Assembly: GCA_963920635.1 (NCBI GenBank)
Contig: OY987307.1
Location: 16,879,735 to 16,943,734 of the forward strand
Origin: Pseudeuparius sepicola
Taxonomy: Eukaryota > Arthropoda > Insecta > Coleoptera > Anthribidae
Length of the DNA stretch: 64,000 nt
Reading direction: 5' to 3'
Part shown: positions 9,984 to 20,833 of the stretch, one piece after another
How the letters are laid out: every line of letters begins with the position of its first letter
How positions within the stretch are numbered: position 1 is the first letter of the stretch
Notes under the pieces: model-generated
The model's database searches: none
Seen by the model: only the letters and a program-made list of their open reading frames with translations
What the model was told of the DNA's origin: nothing
Made by a program: the position numbers and the translations under genes

Positions 9984-11929
9984 TACTGTGTGGCGATGCC
10001 ACGGGCTTTCTAATCTCGATTGTAGTCTACATACGGAATAATTATCGTTGGTCAAATCGAGACCGGACTGCTCAGACTGAAATATTACGTTGTTATAGGT
10101 TTCGCAATGGGGTTTAAAAGTGAAATGATCCTTTAATGCCCGGGTTTTGAATTAACTATCTGGCTACGTTTGACGGACGACGGACTTGTCTGACGTTTGG
10201 ACGTTAAATCTCGCCAAGACCAACTTATGAAAAAAAAAACGTACATTAATTATCTATGTATGTACTTAATTTAGTGCGGTGTCTAAGCTTTTAATGGCGA
10301 TTTTGAGAGTCTAGTTTTAGTTTGGATTAAAAAAACATAATCCATTTATAACTTATAACTATAGGAATAAGGCAATAATTTATGTAGAACGACGGTCGTA
10401 CCCTGTGTATATGGTGAAATTGGCTTCCTTTTGACATTTACCCTTTCAGGTCGGACCACATCCATCACGCTGACCCCACCGCAGCACAGTGGCCAATTAT
10501 TGTGCGGACGTGCGACGATCCGCAAATCAGGTTGAATGGGACCGGTTTAAATTCAGCCTGCCCCTTGCAATCCCGGACCCTGCCAGTGTTAAAGGCCAAA
10601 GGATATAGTGCGATCTCTTACTTTTCTCGAATCCGAGTAATCCGAGTTTACGTGCCGAAAAAAGAATATCCTATATGAAATTTATTTGTATAATATTTTG
10701 CGTCCAAGGACCTTTCAGGCTTGAACGGAGCACCCTCAGGGCCAGGCGACAGACGTCGTGATTGAGTTTGTTTGTTGCTAACACTGCCGCGACTACCGCG
10801 ATCCTATTTGTTTTCTACATATTAGAAGATACTGGGTGAATGGCCCAAAATCGTTGGTTTCCCATGTATTTGTTTTGTGATCGGTACCCAGGTACCTCTA
10901 ATTTTCATACTTCGGTAGTTTTCAGCCGATTCCTTAAACTTCCAGTGTTTTGGGTTTCTGACAGAGTTAACTAGATGGCATTGGTATACCTTACCAGCTA
11001 CTGCTGATTAAATATTACCTTAAGCCATGAACCGTTCCTGGGTATTTTGTATTGGGTTTTGGGTTATGGCCGTCTACCCTTTGAACGATTCATCACGTAA
11101 CCATTAGATATTGGATGGCTGGTTCACTCCGCCAGTTACCGAAAATAATTTGTCATCTCGTTGATTATTTCCAAAACTGAGAAACTAATACTTTGAGGAG
11201 TTCTTACAGCTATCCCAAAATCTCACAGAGTTGTTTTAAATGCACAGTGGTCAAACATATATGAGCGAAAAGTCTGTTAATCAAAAAACTGTTTTTCGAG
11301 CAGGTTCTGCCAGGCCACAACATTTCAATAAAAAATCCCAGGAAGGAGTCAAAGCTCGATGTGTTTTATAAAATACGTGAGACGGAAATCGCCCTGAATA
11401 ATAACCAAGTTTTGACACAATATTTTGGTTTCTGACACGGTGATAGCTGTCAGTATGTGGTACTTAGATATACCTTTTCGAGTCCATCGGTAAGTAACTT
11501 TGTAATTTAAATTAACTTTTCAGGCCATGCACCAAAGTGGCAAAGGCGTCTGTGTAGGTACCTACTTATCCATAATTTTAAATTTAAAATTAGAATCGCT
11601 CTATTAGCAAGGATTCCTAAACTTAAAGTCATAAAAGTTCCTTATAACTTTTTGCATGTATTGTAAGTACTGAGTCGAAATTTCAACATATTATTATGCG
11701 TTTTAGCCCTGCTTTTTTTAAAAGTAGGTTCCTAATGGTAATCTTAATTTCAAAAAAAAACAACATATTTTGTATGTTCCTTCTCCTCAGAGATAAGAGG
11801 TACGAAAAATTTTGTCTAAGACTTAAAAAATAAGCATTGGTCTAGTTATGTTTATAATAATTTGATTTTTAATTTATACAAATAGTGAACATTTACCAAA
11901 ATGTGGTGGCGGACATCACCGAAGATAGC
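9984..11929. other. Mostly unassigned sequence
   Basis: Apart from one weak repeat (10445-10575) no gene or element was recognised. A moderately GC-rich patch at 10440-10580 belongs to that repeat. Confidence 0.4.
10445..10575 (+). repeat. Diverged dispersed repeat N, copy 1
   Basis: Shares an ordered series of words with 17830-17965: GACCCCA, GTGGCCAATTA versus GTGGCTAATTG, CGACGA and ACCGGTTTAAATTCA versus GCCGGTTTCAAATTCAA. Similarity is moderate and could be over-read; the last word resembles a degenerate Pol III B box. Confidence 0.35.
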
Positions 11930-12623
11930 TACAGGGTGTTTCAAAAGACAGTGATTTTTAGGGCTTACAGAACGTCTAAAAGTAAGAGGATCAAAAACGC
12001 ATACCTAAAATACGGGGTGTCAAAATTTAAATTTTATTGTATATTTTTCCCACTAGCTTTTGAACGAATCGAAATTATATGCACTAAATTTGCTAACTGC
12101 TTTTTTGGGCGAGGAATTTCAAATATTATCATAGCTTTCATTTGGTTTGTAGGGGAGCGCCACCAACGGCACTTCACGTCATAGCTTTTTGGGTCTAGGT
12201 ATATTCTTTTTTCTGACGCAAATATGTTTTCCTCCGAGGTTTTCATGCAAAAAAAGCTGTATATTAATCTAGGGGTAACCGTTTTCGGGATATTTGCAGT
12301 TTAAAATTTTCATGCGCATTCATTCAGTACCTATATGACAAACAATAGTAAAACCATTTTAACTGCATTGTTTGTTGTTCAATAAATGATTTTTAAATTT
12401 TTTATAAGTTTTGTCAACCGACAATAATTATTGGCAATTTTTTATTTTTTATATTTGGATTCCTCGCCCTAAAAACCCCAGTTACCAAATTTTGTGCAAA
12501 AATAGTTTAAAATTTGATGCCCTGTATCTTTTTAGATATGCGTTTTTGACCACCACCTATCTAACTTTTCATCTTATTTTTCTATGTTCTTTAAGTCATA
12601 CATTGTTTTTGAAACACCCTGTA
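11930..12623. mobile_element. TACAGGGTG-ended foldback C
   Basis: Left arm starts TACAGGGTGTTTCAAAAGAC and the right arm is its complement, ending GAAACACCCTGTA. Arms stay alignable for at least 100 bases: both carry GATCAAAAACGCAT or GGTCAAAAACGCAT followed by a second internal GGGGTGTCAAA / GGGCATCAAA step. No TSD is evident. ORFs in the arms mirror each other and are not genes. Confidence 0.75.
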
Positions 12624-12639
12624 TTCAAATACATTCCAA

Positions 12640-13060
12640 TGATACCTCTTAATGTAAAACTTTGGGATTATCGAAAGTCGATATACCTATATCGATACAC
12701 AACATATCGAACACAAAACATCGAAATAGTATATTTCCTAACAAGTGCGGAAAGTGCCACTTTTCCGCACGCGATTGCACTTGGCTGAACGACGCGTAGC
12801 GGAGTTCAGCCAAGAAATCGAGTGTGGAGAAGACACTTTCCGCAAGAGTTAGGAACACTATTTTTTTCTACAAGCGTGCGGAAAAGTAAGACACTTTTCC
12901 GCACGCATTTATTTTTCCGCAAGCATTTTGTGTCACTTTTCCGCACTAGTGCGGAAAAGTACTGCGGCAAAGTACTTTTCCGCACTAGTGCGAAATAACG
13001 AATGCACAAAATACCGACTAGACAAAATAACGAATACATAAATAACATGTCGAATCGATC
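12640..13060. repeat. Cluster of TTTTCCGCAC hairpins with TCGATATTTTGTGT-type flanks
   Basis: At least six copies of the word CTTTTCCGCAC or its complement are arranged head to head between 12745 and 12995, for example GTGCGGAAAAGTAC around 12950. A separate 35-base hairpin, CTTGGCTGAAC...GTTCAGCCAAG, lies at 12780-12815. Both outer flanks hold degenerate copies of a motif like ATCGAACACAAAACATCGA, which reappears inverted at 17430-17580. This suggests one decayed compound element. Confidence 0.55.
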
Positions 13061-13209
13061 GTTGACTTGCCAAATTGTGACACCAATACTACAATGTTCT
13101 AGCTTATGATTATGTGATTCCGGTGCCCACCGCGTATCTTGTTTTTTTTTAATTGTGGGCAATTTTAATATTAAGGATAAGAAATCTTGCAATGAATGAA
13201 AAACTCAGC

Positions 13210-13345
13210 TTTAATAACGTAACAAAAGGTTTTGGTTCTTGGCAATACCAAACTAGTTTCCAATATCTAATGGAAATTTTTGTATAGGTCTTTCGTGCCG
13301 ACCACGACAGGCACCTGTTTCAGACGTATTGGACTTTGGACTTGG
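13210..13345 (-). repeat. Hammerhead-repeat family M, copy 1 (ribozyme broken)
   Basis: Homologous to 55210-55355: both contain CAAACTAGTTTCCAATATCT and ACCACGACAGG. On the minus strand the half GAAACAGGTGCCTGTC with the GTC cleavage triplet remains, but the CTGATGA strand and stem II are precisely missing, so the ribozyme is inactive. It lies immediately upstream of a 5S-derived SINE. Confidence 0.65.
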
Positions 13346-13354
13346 ACAATATGT

Positions 13355-13585
13355 CAAAGTCAAGTAACGGCGCGCGCAGTCGGTTTATGGATGGGTGACC
13401 CATATAACAATAATTGTTTTGCCTATTAAAACTTTTTTACCGATTTCAAAAAATATAATGTGTACTAAGGCACTGAAGTTCAACTTTTTATGACTCGTGT
13501 GTTTTTTTTGCCTCGGCTACTAAATTCCACATAACGCATAAAAAGTTGAACTTTAGTGCCTTGGTACATAAATAACTATTTTAAT
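13355..13585 (+). mobile_element. 5S-rRNA-derived SINE, copy 1
   Basis: AAGTCAAGTAACGGCGCGCG followed by GTTTATGGATGGGTGACC matches the A box to C box part of eukaryotic 5S rRNA (AAGTTAAGCAACGTCGGGCG ... TTGGATGGGTGACC). The tail holds a hairpin: GGCACTGAAGTTCAACTTTT faces AAAAGTTGAACTTTAGTGCC. A second copy with the same order is at 62382-62600. 5S-headed SINEs are known as the SINE3 class; assignment here is by resemblance. Confidence 0.7.
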
Positions 13586-14005
13586 ATCTTTAATGAAAGA
13601 GGGTTTTTACTCACCAGAAAATTATGAAAATGCGAAAGGATTAAGGCATGCCATCAATTTTTTCTAAGGAAATAACCGTCGTGGAAAAACAAATAATAAA
13701 TAATTTACAGAATCTTATTTGCAAGATGATTAAAGATTTTGTGAACTCCAAAAGAGATTTTTTTAAGAGATTTAAGTATTTTGACATAAGGTAAACAAAT
13801 CGGTCACAAAATTAAAAAAAATATGGGGCGGGAGCTTTATGTGGAGAATCATATACAAGACTAGAACTATTGTGGTTTTAATAATTGAACAAATTATGAC
13901 GAATAAATAACTTGTACATACCACAGGAACACTGTGTTTTCTTGGTATTTTCATTATTTATGAACAAAGGTAGAACTTAAAAAAAGTTACAGTTGCTCCT
14001 AGTTA

Positions 14006-14776
14006 CTAAAGAGCAGAGATGGGCAAAGCACTTTGTAAATGTGCTTGAAGCCCTAAGCCCCAAGTCCTTGCTTAATGTGCTTCAATCTTCAAGCACAAAT
14101 TACAATTAAGAAAGAACTTGAAATTACCAATTACTCTTATAAAGTAATTGAACTCCAAGTACAAAGCCCTGCTAAAAAGGACTTGAGTATAATAGGAGTG
14201 CTTAAAGCACAGTGAAAGGGCTTAAAGCACAATGAGAGAGCTTAAAGCACTTCCAAGAGCCAAAGCACTTAAGTAACTTGTTTTCTTATTTATAATGAAA
14301 GCGGGATATGATGTGATATGGTTATGATGTGTATAGGTTATGGGTATATCGTTATATAGTAGTTATGTAATATTCTGTATACTTTAAAATTAAAAGTAAG
14401 ATTGAAAAAGCAGAGGGCAAGTTTGACTGAATTAACCTCAGTTACACAGTTCCCCAACCTCACTGTTTTTCACTTTGAGTCGAGACAATTCCGTATTTTT
14501 CGAAAGATTGGCCGATCTTCAAATTTTTCTTCTTCAACCTATAGTACTTGAAGAGCTCCACATTTCAGGGTATAATTTTTTGAAATGGGCTTATTCCATG
14601 GCCTACTATTATTAAAAGAAAACCCCCAAAAAACACAAAACCATATTAGGCATTTTTTCAAGAATAAAATGGATAGTACCATCGAATTTGTGCTTGCAAG
14701 CCCTTTAGAAATTAAAAAGTAATTGAAGCACATTGAAAGCACAAGCACTCAAGCCCTGCCCAGCTCTGCTAAAGAG
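14006..14776. mobile_element. Non-autonomous hAT element, 755 bp, 8-bp TSD
   Basis: The element runs 14014-14768 with ends CAGAGATGGGCAAAG and CCCTGCCCAGCTCTG. CTAAAGAG is duplicated exactly at 14006-14013 and 14769-14776. The subterminal region (14020-14280) is packed with the words CTTAAAGCAC, AAGTAATTGAA and AAGCAC, and the right end has AAGTAATTGAAGCAC, as expected for arrays of transposase-binding motifs in hAT elements. There is no transposase. Confidence 0.93.
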
Positions 14777-14884
14777 TATACATATTATTAGTGTGCATTT
14801 GTACAAAATCATATGCATTACTAGCGAACTATCTAATTATGAATTTTGAATATATCGAGAGTAAAAGGGTAAAATAAAGTTGTC

Positions 14885-15405
14885 ATGTGGTGCGGGTTTA
14901 TGTATCTCCGAGATAAGGTAACTGGCGACCGCCAATATTGGAAATGTAAATTATATTATAAAAATAAATGCCCAGCCCGTATTGTCATGGAAAGCAAAGA
15001 AAATATTCGAGAAAATAATCTCGGGAATTCTACACAAATTAGAATCCAGAAGGTAGTTAACGCCGCAAAAGAAAACGCAAGAATCTCTATGGACCCACCT
15101 CACTTAATAATCTCAGAGTGTTGCAAAAATGTAAACCAAGCGTTAGCAGGCGAGATGCCCCGTTAAAACGAACTTTAAGATCAAGACAAAACATCGTACT
15201 TACCGGATTCCAGGACCTCATAGATATCGTGATACCAGACATATACAAAGAAAAACGGGGAAGATCGAAACATTTCTTTTACACGATGATGATCAGGACA
15301 AAGAGAGGTTTCTTCTTTTCGCAACACAAAAAAATTGCGACATTCTCCGTGAAAGTAATATGGACGGCACTTTCAAAGTCGTCCCCAAATTTGTTCAACA
15401 AGTAT
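14885..15405 (+). pseudogene. FLYWCH-MULE transposase relic
   Basis: The first frame (14885-15166) encodes a FLYWCH-type zinc finger start (YLRDKVTGDRQYWKCKLYY, then NKCPARIV) and a linker PPHLIISECCKNVNQALAGE. After a frameshift near 15160 the frame gives LKRTLRSRQN and IDIVIPDIYKEKRG. After another near 15285 it gives ERFLLFATQKNCDIL and NMDGTFKVVPKFVQQ, the beginning of the MULE catalytic domain with its first Asp. The remaining catalytic region is absent. The domain order is that of FLYWCH-bearing Mutator-like elements common in insects. No TIR or TSD was found. Confidence 0.8.
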
Positions 15406-15798
15406 GCTGAATATAGAGGCATAACTGTTAAAAGTACGATTCCCGAATTATGGCGTACAAGTCATCAATTTTTGTATCAATCAGAGACACAAGATCTATT
15501 CTTATACGCCCAGAACTGATTTACCGCATACACCCTTTTGTCTTTGATTAGTCGACATACGTTCGGCTGACTTCAATCCGCCCGTGCATGTGTCAGACAA
15601 AGACGCCAATAGGTCGTGTAGCGTAGAGTTCATAACCGCCGACTCGGGAAGGATATGTCACTGTCATAGCATAAATTTAGAAATTCTGTGATTTTGTGCG
15701 TATTTTTTAAGAATTTTCTTTGTTTTCAAGTTTGGTTCTTAGTTTTTACTTGTTCTTGTTGTGGATTCTTTTGCTATAAGTTTTGTAATAATCTTAAG

Positions 15799-16163
15799 AT
15801 GCCTGGCCACAGACTTAATTTGCTAGCCAGAGAAATTGTAGCGAAGTTAGCAACGGAGGACCACTTTTACCAGTTCACCCAGTCCAAGAGGTAAATTGCA
15901 AACATTATGGCAGTAGATACATTACGGAATCAAATATTTTTCAGCGTGTTTTTCAAGCTTTGGGCATTAGTTTACGCACTGTTTCACGCATTTCCCACGA
16001 AGTGCAGAGAAGCAGAGGGTCAAGATGGTCCCCAGGAAAATCAAACTACTTCTGCCGCGAAATATGGACCTCGACAAAAAAACAAAACGACGGACTTGCC
16101 AGAGGAAACGAAAATGGAAGTCAGAAATGTTATTTATAATATGTATTCAGAAAGTAAGTCTGC
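15799..16163 (+). pseudogene. Decayed intron-containing transposase-like gene
   Basis: ATG at 15799 gives MPGHRLNLLAREIVAKL, after which a frame change yields LLPVHPVQE. A 54-bp GT-AG intron (15891-15944) joins this in frame to RVFQALGISLRTVSRISHEV, a helix-turn-helix-like segment. A further frameshift leads to TTDLPEETKMEVRNVIYNMY and a strong 5' splice site GAAA|GTAAGT at about 16163. As I recall, this matches the N-terminal third of an insect DDE-transposase-like family starting MPGHRL; the catalytic part is not seen, though a possible acceptor (TTTTGTTTTTTAG) occurs at 16588-16600 with an uninformative frame after it. Confidence 0.55.
15891..15944 (+). other. 54-bp intron in transposase-like relic
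   Basis: CAAGAG|GTAAAT at 15885-15896 and TATTTTTCAG|CGTG ending at 15944. Splicing makes the continuous frame VHPVQE-RVFQALGISLRTVS, a better read-through than any unspliced frame. Confidence 0.6.
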
Positions 16164-16339
16164 ATTCTAGTTGAATTCGGTATGTGTGGTAGTTAAATGT
16201 TACATTTTCTTTTACGTTTCTACATTGCTATAACTAGATAGTCAGACTATCAATTTACAATTTCAAGGCATGGTAAAATGTATATAATATATAAAAATAA
16301 AACCACGGACCTAATAGCTTCTCTAAATAGGTATGTGAT

Positions 16340-16430
16340 GGTAAAACGCATTATTTTACAATTAAAATTTGGGTAAATTCACCCGGTAAAACGCATTATG
16401 TTACAATTAAAATTTGGGTGAATTCACCGG
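16340..16430 (+). repeat. Tandem duplication, 2 x 45 bp
   Basis: The unit GGTAAAACGCATTATTTTAC...GGGTAAATTCACCC begins at 16340 and again at 16385, differing at only a few bases. Confidence 0.85.
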
Positions 16431-16907
16431 GGTAAAAGGACTGAGTATCTGGTATATCTGGTTGCGTTTACAAGTAGAAATTTTCCCCATTTAAATCTAC
16501 GGCACTGGAGGATGCAGCCTCGATTTGCTTGATTCAGTGACGTAAATTGATGACGTGTACGCCATAATTCTTGAATCGTACTTTATGTTTTGTTTTTTAG
16601 TCCATAAAACCGAGGACACGTAAGAAACTTCGAAAAAACTTGGTTGGTCAAAAAGAGAGGAAACGCAGACGCCCATCTCTTTTCGAGTTGATATACGATG
16701 CAATCCTTATGATGAACTCCCTCCCACAAACAGTTCAGTGTTCAGTGAGACCAAAGAATAAAAAATATTCTTCACGACTTCGACAACAACAATGGAGTGA
16801 AGATTTTACTGTCTACTGCAATGACTTTGTAATATTATAGTTGTTCATTAATACAAGTTATAATAATTATTGTGTTCAATGAGAAATAAATGTTACCTTT
16901 TCTTATT

Positions 16908-17165
16908 CGGGGTCGCGGTGGCGTCGCTCGTATCGGCGCTGACTTTTTAGACTGCATGTTTTTCTGCCTTCGATCGACCTTGGTTCGAGGCAGGCGCATG
17001 CACATGTCTTTAAAGAAAAACACCGCTATGGCCAAGAGCGCTGGACAATTGTGGGTTCACGGTATTGCTCCTAAAAGATAGATTTATCCGTCTCATTTAC
17101 TAATTTTCCTACATTCACTGGGATTACTACGGTTTTCTAGGGTTTTCCGTAGTACTTGAGCGAAT
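16908..17165 (+). mobile_element. tRNA-like SINE, copy 2
   Basis: Begins GGGGTCGCGGTGGCGTCGCT and runs parallel to 6660-6962. A deletion of about 15 bases removes part of the B-box region, leaving CCTTGGTTCGAGGC. The 3' part (CATTCACTGGGATTACTACG) then diverges from copy 1, and no A tail is evident. Confidence 0.65.
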
Positions 17166-17195
17166 GCTATCCTAGTTCTATATAGGGAAAAAAGT

Positions 17196-17325
17196 CGGCC
17201 CTAGCCGCAAATGGCAACGAAGACAAAATAATAGTAATTGCCTCCCTCCCCCGCACAAGCATGTGGTTGCTTCTGGGGTACTCCTAGTTTGGAGTATTGT
17301 GAGGGTGAAAATTATTATTATTATT
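17196..17325 (+). repeat. Dispersed repeat G
   Basis: CCTAGCCGCAAATGGCAACG ... GGTTGCTTCTGGG ... GAGTATTGTGAGGGTGA. An inverse copy is embedded at 24018-24140 in the centre of foldback F and a partial one at 24630-24685. It is nearly identical over 120 bases, so either a young module or a part of the F family moving alone. Confidence 0.7.
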
Positions 17326-17429
17326 TGTGCATTATTTCAGATAATATTTTTGTCAGTCCAAAAAGGTATTTTACTTACGATCTAGAAAATGTAAAAGCCC
17401 TTTACTTATATCCATTGGCGATATATTTT

Positions 17430-17580
17430 CCGTTTCAATATTTTGTGTAGTCGATAGTTTGTGTATTCGATATTATTTATTCCTCTTCGATGATTTCCGT
17501 TTCGATATTTTGTGTAGTCGGTATTTTGTGTATTCAATATTTTATGTGTCGATATATTGACTTTCGATGTTTTTTCCTAA
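17430..17580 (+). repeat. Degenerate tandem repeat, TCGATATTTTGTGTA motif
   Basis: Units such as TTTCAATATTTTGTGTAGTC, GTGTATTCGATATT and TTTCGATATTTTGTGTAGTC recur with a period near 18 bases. Reverse-complement versions flank the hairpin cluster at 12690-12730 and 13000-13055, so the two regions likely derive from one element type. Confidence 0.6.
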
Positions 17581-17829
17581 ACCCAAAACCATTAAGTATA
17601 AGGTATACGTAGCGAAGATTTACAAAACTGTATACAGCTCTGTTAAAGTGCATGAAGGCGAGGATATAAACTTTTAAATATATGCAAATGTGTCTAAAAG
17701 TTTTGAACCTAAAATTTGTTGGTAAGTTTAGTTCTGTAACCGGTTTCGCTCCATTAATCAAATATACGATAATTTGTCCCACGAGATTTCGTACCTACGC
17801 TCGGCCTTCTGTTGACATTCGGCCCTTTA

Positions 17830-17965
17830 CCTTTTTAGAGTCAACCGCGTTCGTCATGCCGACCCCATGGCAACGCTTTTAATCACGGTGGCTAATTGCG
17901 AGCACACGCGACGACCTGGTCGGTCGACCGGGTTAAAAGCGGCCGGTTTCAAATTCAACTAGATG
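17830..17965 (+). repeat. Diverged dispersed repeat N, copy 2
   Basis: Partner of 10445-10575 through shared words GACCCCA, GTGGCTAATTG, GACGACC and CCGGTTTCAAATTCAA. Confidence 0.35.
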
Positions 17966-18050
17966 TCCGTAATCCTGTCAGCGAGAACTGCCGGACAAGT
18001 CTTTTTTTGTTTCATTTGGTAGCAGTTAATTTTATCGAGCCTGGACTTTG

Positions 18051-18595
18051 GTCTTGCCCAGGGACTCTTTAAAATAAGGGGACCCAGCATTTCACAGTCT
18101 ATCACATAGGAAAAGTGAAGCCTTGAGATGAAGTTTGTTTGCTGTATACTCCAAGGAGACCACAAGGGGGCTGGTACAAGGTTATGTTATATGTCAGTGT
18201 GTCCAATTGCCATCAGGTTTTATGTGATAAGAGAGTGCCATAGATTCTAAAGGAGGCAAAAAATTTCCCATCATAATTCACAATTTTTAAGTTTTCTAAC
18301 TTCCAGATACTCAGATGTGACAATTAAAGAATTTCAACTATACAATAAATTTGTTTCATTTGACTGTTGCCATATTCTGTATTTGTAGACACAACATTGT
18401 CAAGTCTAATTTTTAGAAATCATGGAAACCATTATTAATTTGTACTAACAATCAAAGTACCTGTTTTATTCATAGATTCTCCAATAAAATGGCATACTTG
18501 ACATCACTGATACCATTAGAATGAGGAAAGAATAGGCCTCACTTTGGAGAGTATAGTGCTGGGTCCCCTTACTTTAAAGAGTCCCTGGTCTTGCC
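18051..18595. mobile_element. Non-autonomous hAT element, 529 bp, 8-bp TSD
   Basis: Runs 18059-18587 with ends CAGGGACTCTTTAAAATAAG and CTTACTTTAAAGAGTCCCTG. GTCTTGCC is duplicated exactly at 18051-18058 and 18588-18595. The interior has no coding capacity. Confidence 0.92.
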
Positions 18596-18949
18596 CATAG
18601 GTTCGTATTCTATAAGCAACGAAATCACAGGAACGGGTGAATTGAGAGCATGCTGAGCGCGCGGATATATATTTCAATTTCTTGATGATGAATGAAGAAA
18701 AGGTAGGAGGTGCCATATTTTTATCTGCACCCACTGTACCTGAGCTTGACTTATTATAATAATTATTTAAATTAGGTAATTAAAACACAAGCGATCAATA
18801 ATATAAGTATTCCATATTCCGCTGCCGGACTGGTTTGTTCGGGCCCACCGGGGCAAGACTTACTCCTACAAGAGGTCCTCAACTTACAGCCACGCCTACA
18901 AAAAGTTTTCTTACTATAAGCGATAATTGAAAGCATTGACAACATACGG

Positions 18950-19679
18950 TGTCCTCCAAAAAGTTCGCAGCATATGGGGGAAATTTTTAATTAATGTTTT
19001 ATTTTAAAATTTAATATTGGGGTTGCCTTTTGCTTGAAAAAAGATGAAAAATGACGCACTCAAACGTGATCATGCGACTTCGTTATTTGTCAAAAATGAC
19101 ATTTAAAAAAATATATCGCCAAATATGGGTTTATTTGTTAAAATATCAAAAAATTTACTTGAAAAAGTTGTTTCTTTTTCAATTTTAAGTTAGTGTACCA
19201 AATTTGAACGCTCTAATAAAAGATTTAGTTTTTTGCCAATATTTAATAGGTAATTATGAAATTTCTGAAAATTGTAAAAACTTTTAAAATTCTGTTATGT
19301 TTGCTGCAAAGTTGATGTACCGTCTAGCATGTAGGATTTAAGCTAGTGATATAAAAAAGTTTTTACAATTTTCAGAAATTTCATAATTACCTATTAAATA
19401 TTGGCAAAAACTAAATCTTTTATTAGAGCGTTCAAATTTGGTACACTTACGTAAAATTGAAAAAGAACCAAGTTTTTCAAGTAAAACTTTATGATATTTT
19501 AACAAATAAACCCATTTTTGGCGATATATTTTTTTAAATGTAATTTTTGACAGATAACGAAAGTTTGAATGGGTAATTTTTGATCTTTTTTTAAGCAAAA
19601 GGTAACCCCAAAATTAAAATTCAAAATAAAATATAAATTAAAAATTTCTCCCCTATGCTGCGAACTTTTTGGAGGACAC
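18950..19679. mobile_element. Foldback V with arms of about 330 bp
   Basis: TGTCCTCCAAAAAGTTCGCA at the left is complemented by TGCGAACTTTTTGGAGGACA at the right, and complementarity continues through most of both arms (18950-19296 with 19343-19679) around a centre of about 50 bases. The arms differ by scattered substitutions. No TSD was seen. It directly abuts family A copy 2. Confidence 0.85.
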
Positions 19680-19681
19680 TA

Positions 19682-20075
19682 TACAGGGTGGGCCAAATTG
19701 GACACTTTTAAAGAGAAACTCCTATTTTTGACGGAGATAGACGAAAACTGATATCGGTGTCTGAGGCTCATTTTTTATGATAAACTTAATGGCGGAAACC
19801 GCAAATCGATATCTGTCACCGTTCTTGAGTTACAGGGCGTTTTTCAAAAATGCGCGTTTTCGAAAAGTGGCCGTAACTTTTTTCGGGTTAAAAATTTTGT
19901 GTTTCTGTAAAAACATTCTTAAAGCACTTTTTTACGTAGAATCCAACGCTGCTACTACTTTTTTTCTAGTCAATGGTTTAAGAGTTACGGATAAAAAATA
20001 TTATTTTTTTAAATGGAACACCCTGTATATTTTTCCTTTTTTTAATATAGCAAAAAATTACCATTCAAAAATCAG
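19682..20075 (-). mobile_element. TACAGGGTG-ended repeat family A, copy 2
   Basis: Reverse-complement copy of 8062-8407 with the same core length (19682-20027), high identity and about 45 further bases of shared flank (AAAAAATTACCATTC). Confidence 0.8.
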
Positions 20076-20402
20076 ATGCAACGAGCAATTAATACTACGA
20101 GCGGTATCCAGAGAGAAGACAACCTTTCAAGAACACTTTTACAAGATTGCGACATAATTTGATTAATAGTGTTAAAGTAATAGTTAATAGATTTGATTAA
20201 TAGTAGACCGAAAAGGTATGTACGAGTTAAACAGAGATAGGCATTTCCCCCGGATTGTATAAAACAGACTATTATATCCCATTTTTCATAACTTTCAAAT
20301 TTCATTGTAGGTATGTTATAAAGTTTATAAATTACACAATAGAAAAATCTTTACCCTGCCTAAACAGCCTAACTGAAAATTTGACAGGTAGGTAACAGTA
20401 AA

Positions 20403-20833
20403 CATTTTTCCACGGTTGTTTCATTGTCTCAACGCCCAAAGCCTACTTGTTGAAAGGGCGTGCTTCTAATTATGCACATGAAATCATAAAAGCTATTAGT
20501 AATTGATAACTACCTAAGTAAATTTTTTATTCGTAACTCTTAAACCATTGACTAGAAAAAAAAATGTAGTGGCAGCATTGGATTCTACGTAAAAAAGTGC
20601 TTTAAGAATGTTTTTACACAAACACAAAATTTTCAACCCGAAAAAAGTTACGGCCACTTTTCGAAAACGCGCATTTTTGAAAAACGCCCTTGTAACTCAA
20701 GAACGGTGACAGATATCGATTTGCGGTTTCCGCCATTAAGTTTATCATAAAAAATGAGCCTCAGACACCGATATCAGTTTTCGTCAAAAATATGAGTTTC
20801 CCTTAGAAATTGTCCAATTTGGCCCACCTTGTA
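20403..20833 (+). mobile_element. TACAGGGTG-ended repeat family A, copy 3 (internally deleted)
   Basis: 20403-20505 matches 7919-8022 and 20525-20833 matches 8095-8407, with the segment carrying the left TACAGGGTG end deleted and the right end changed to CCACCTTGTA. Confidence 0.75.

Noticed and set aside
16340..16430. Start of a CRISPR-like or satellite array
   Set aside because: Only two units with no spacer; a simple tandem duplication in a eukaryotic genome.
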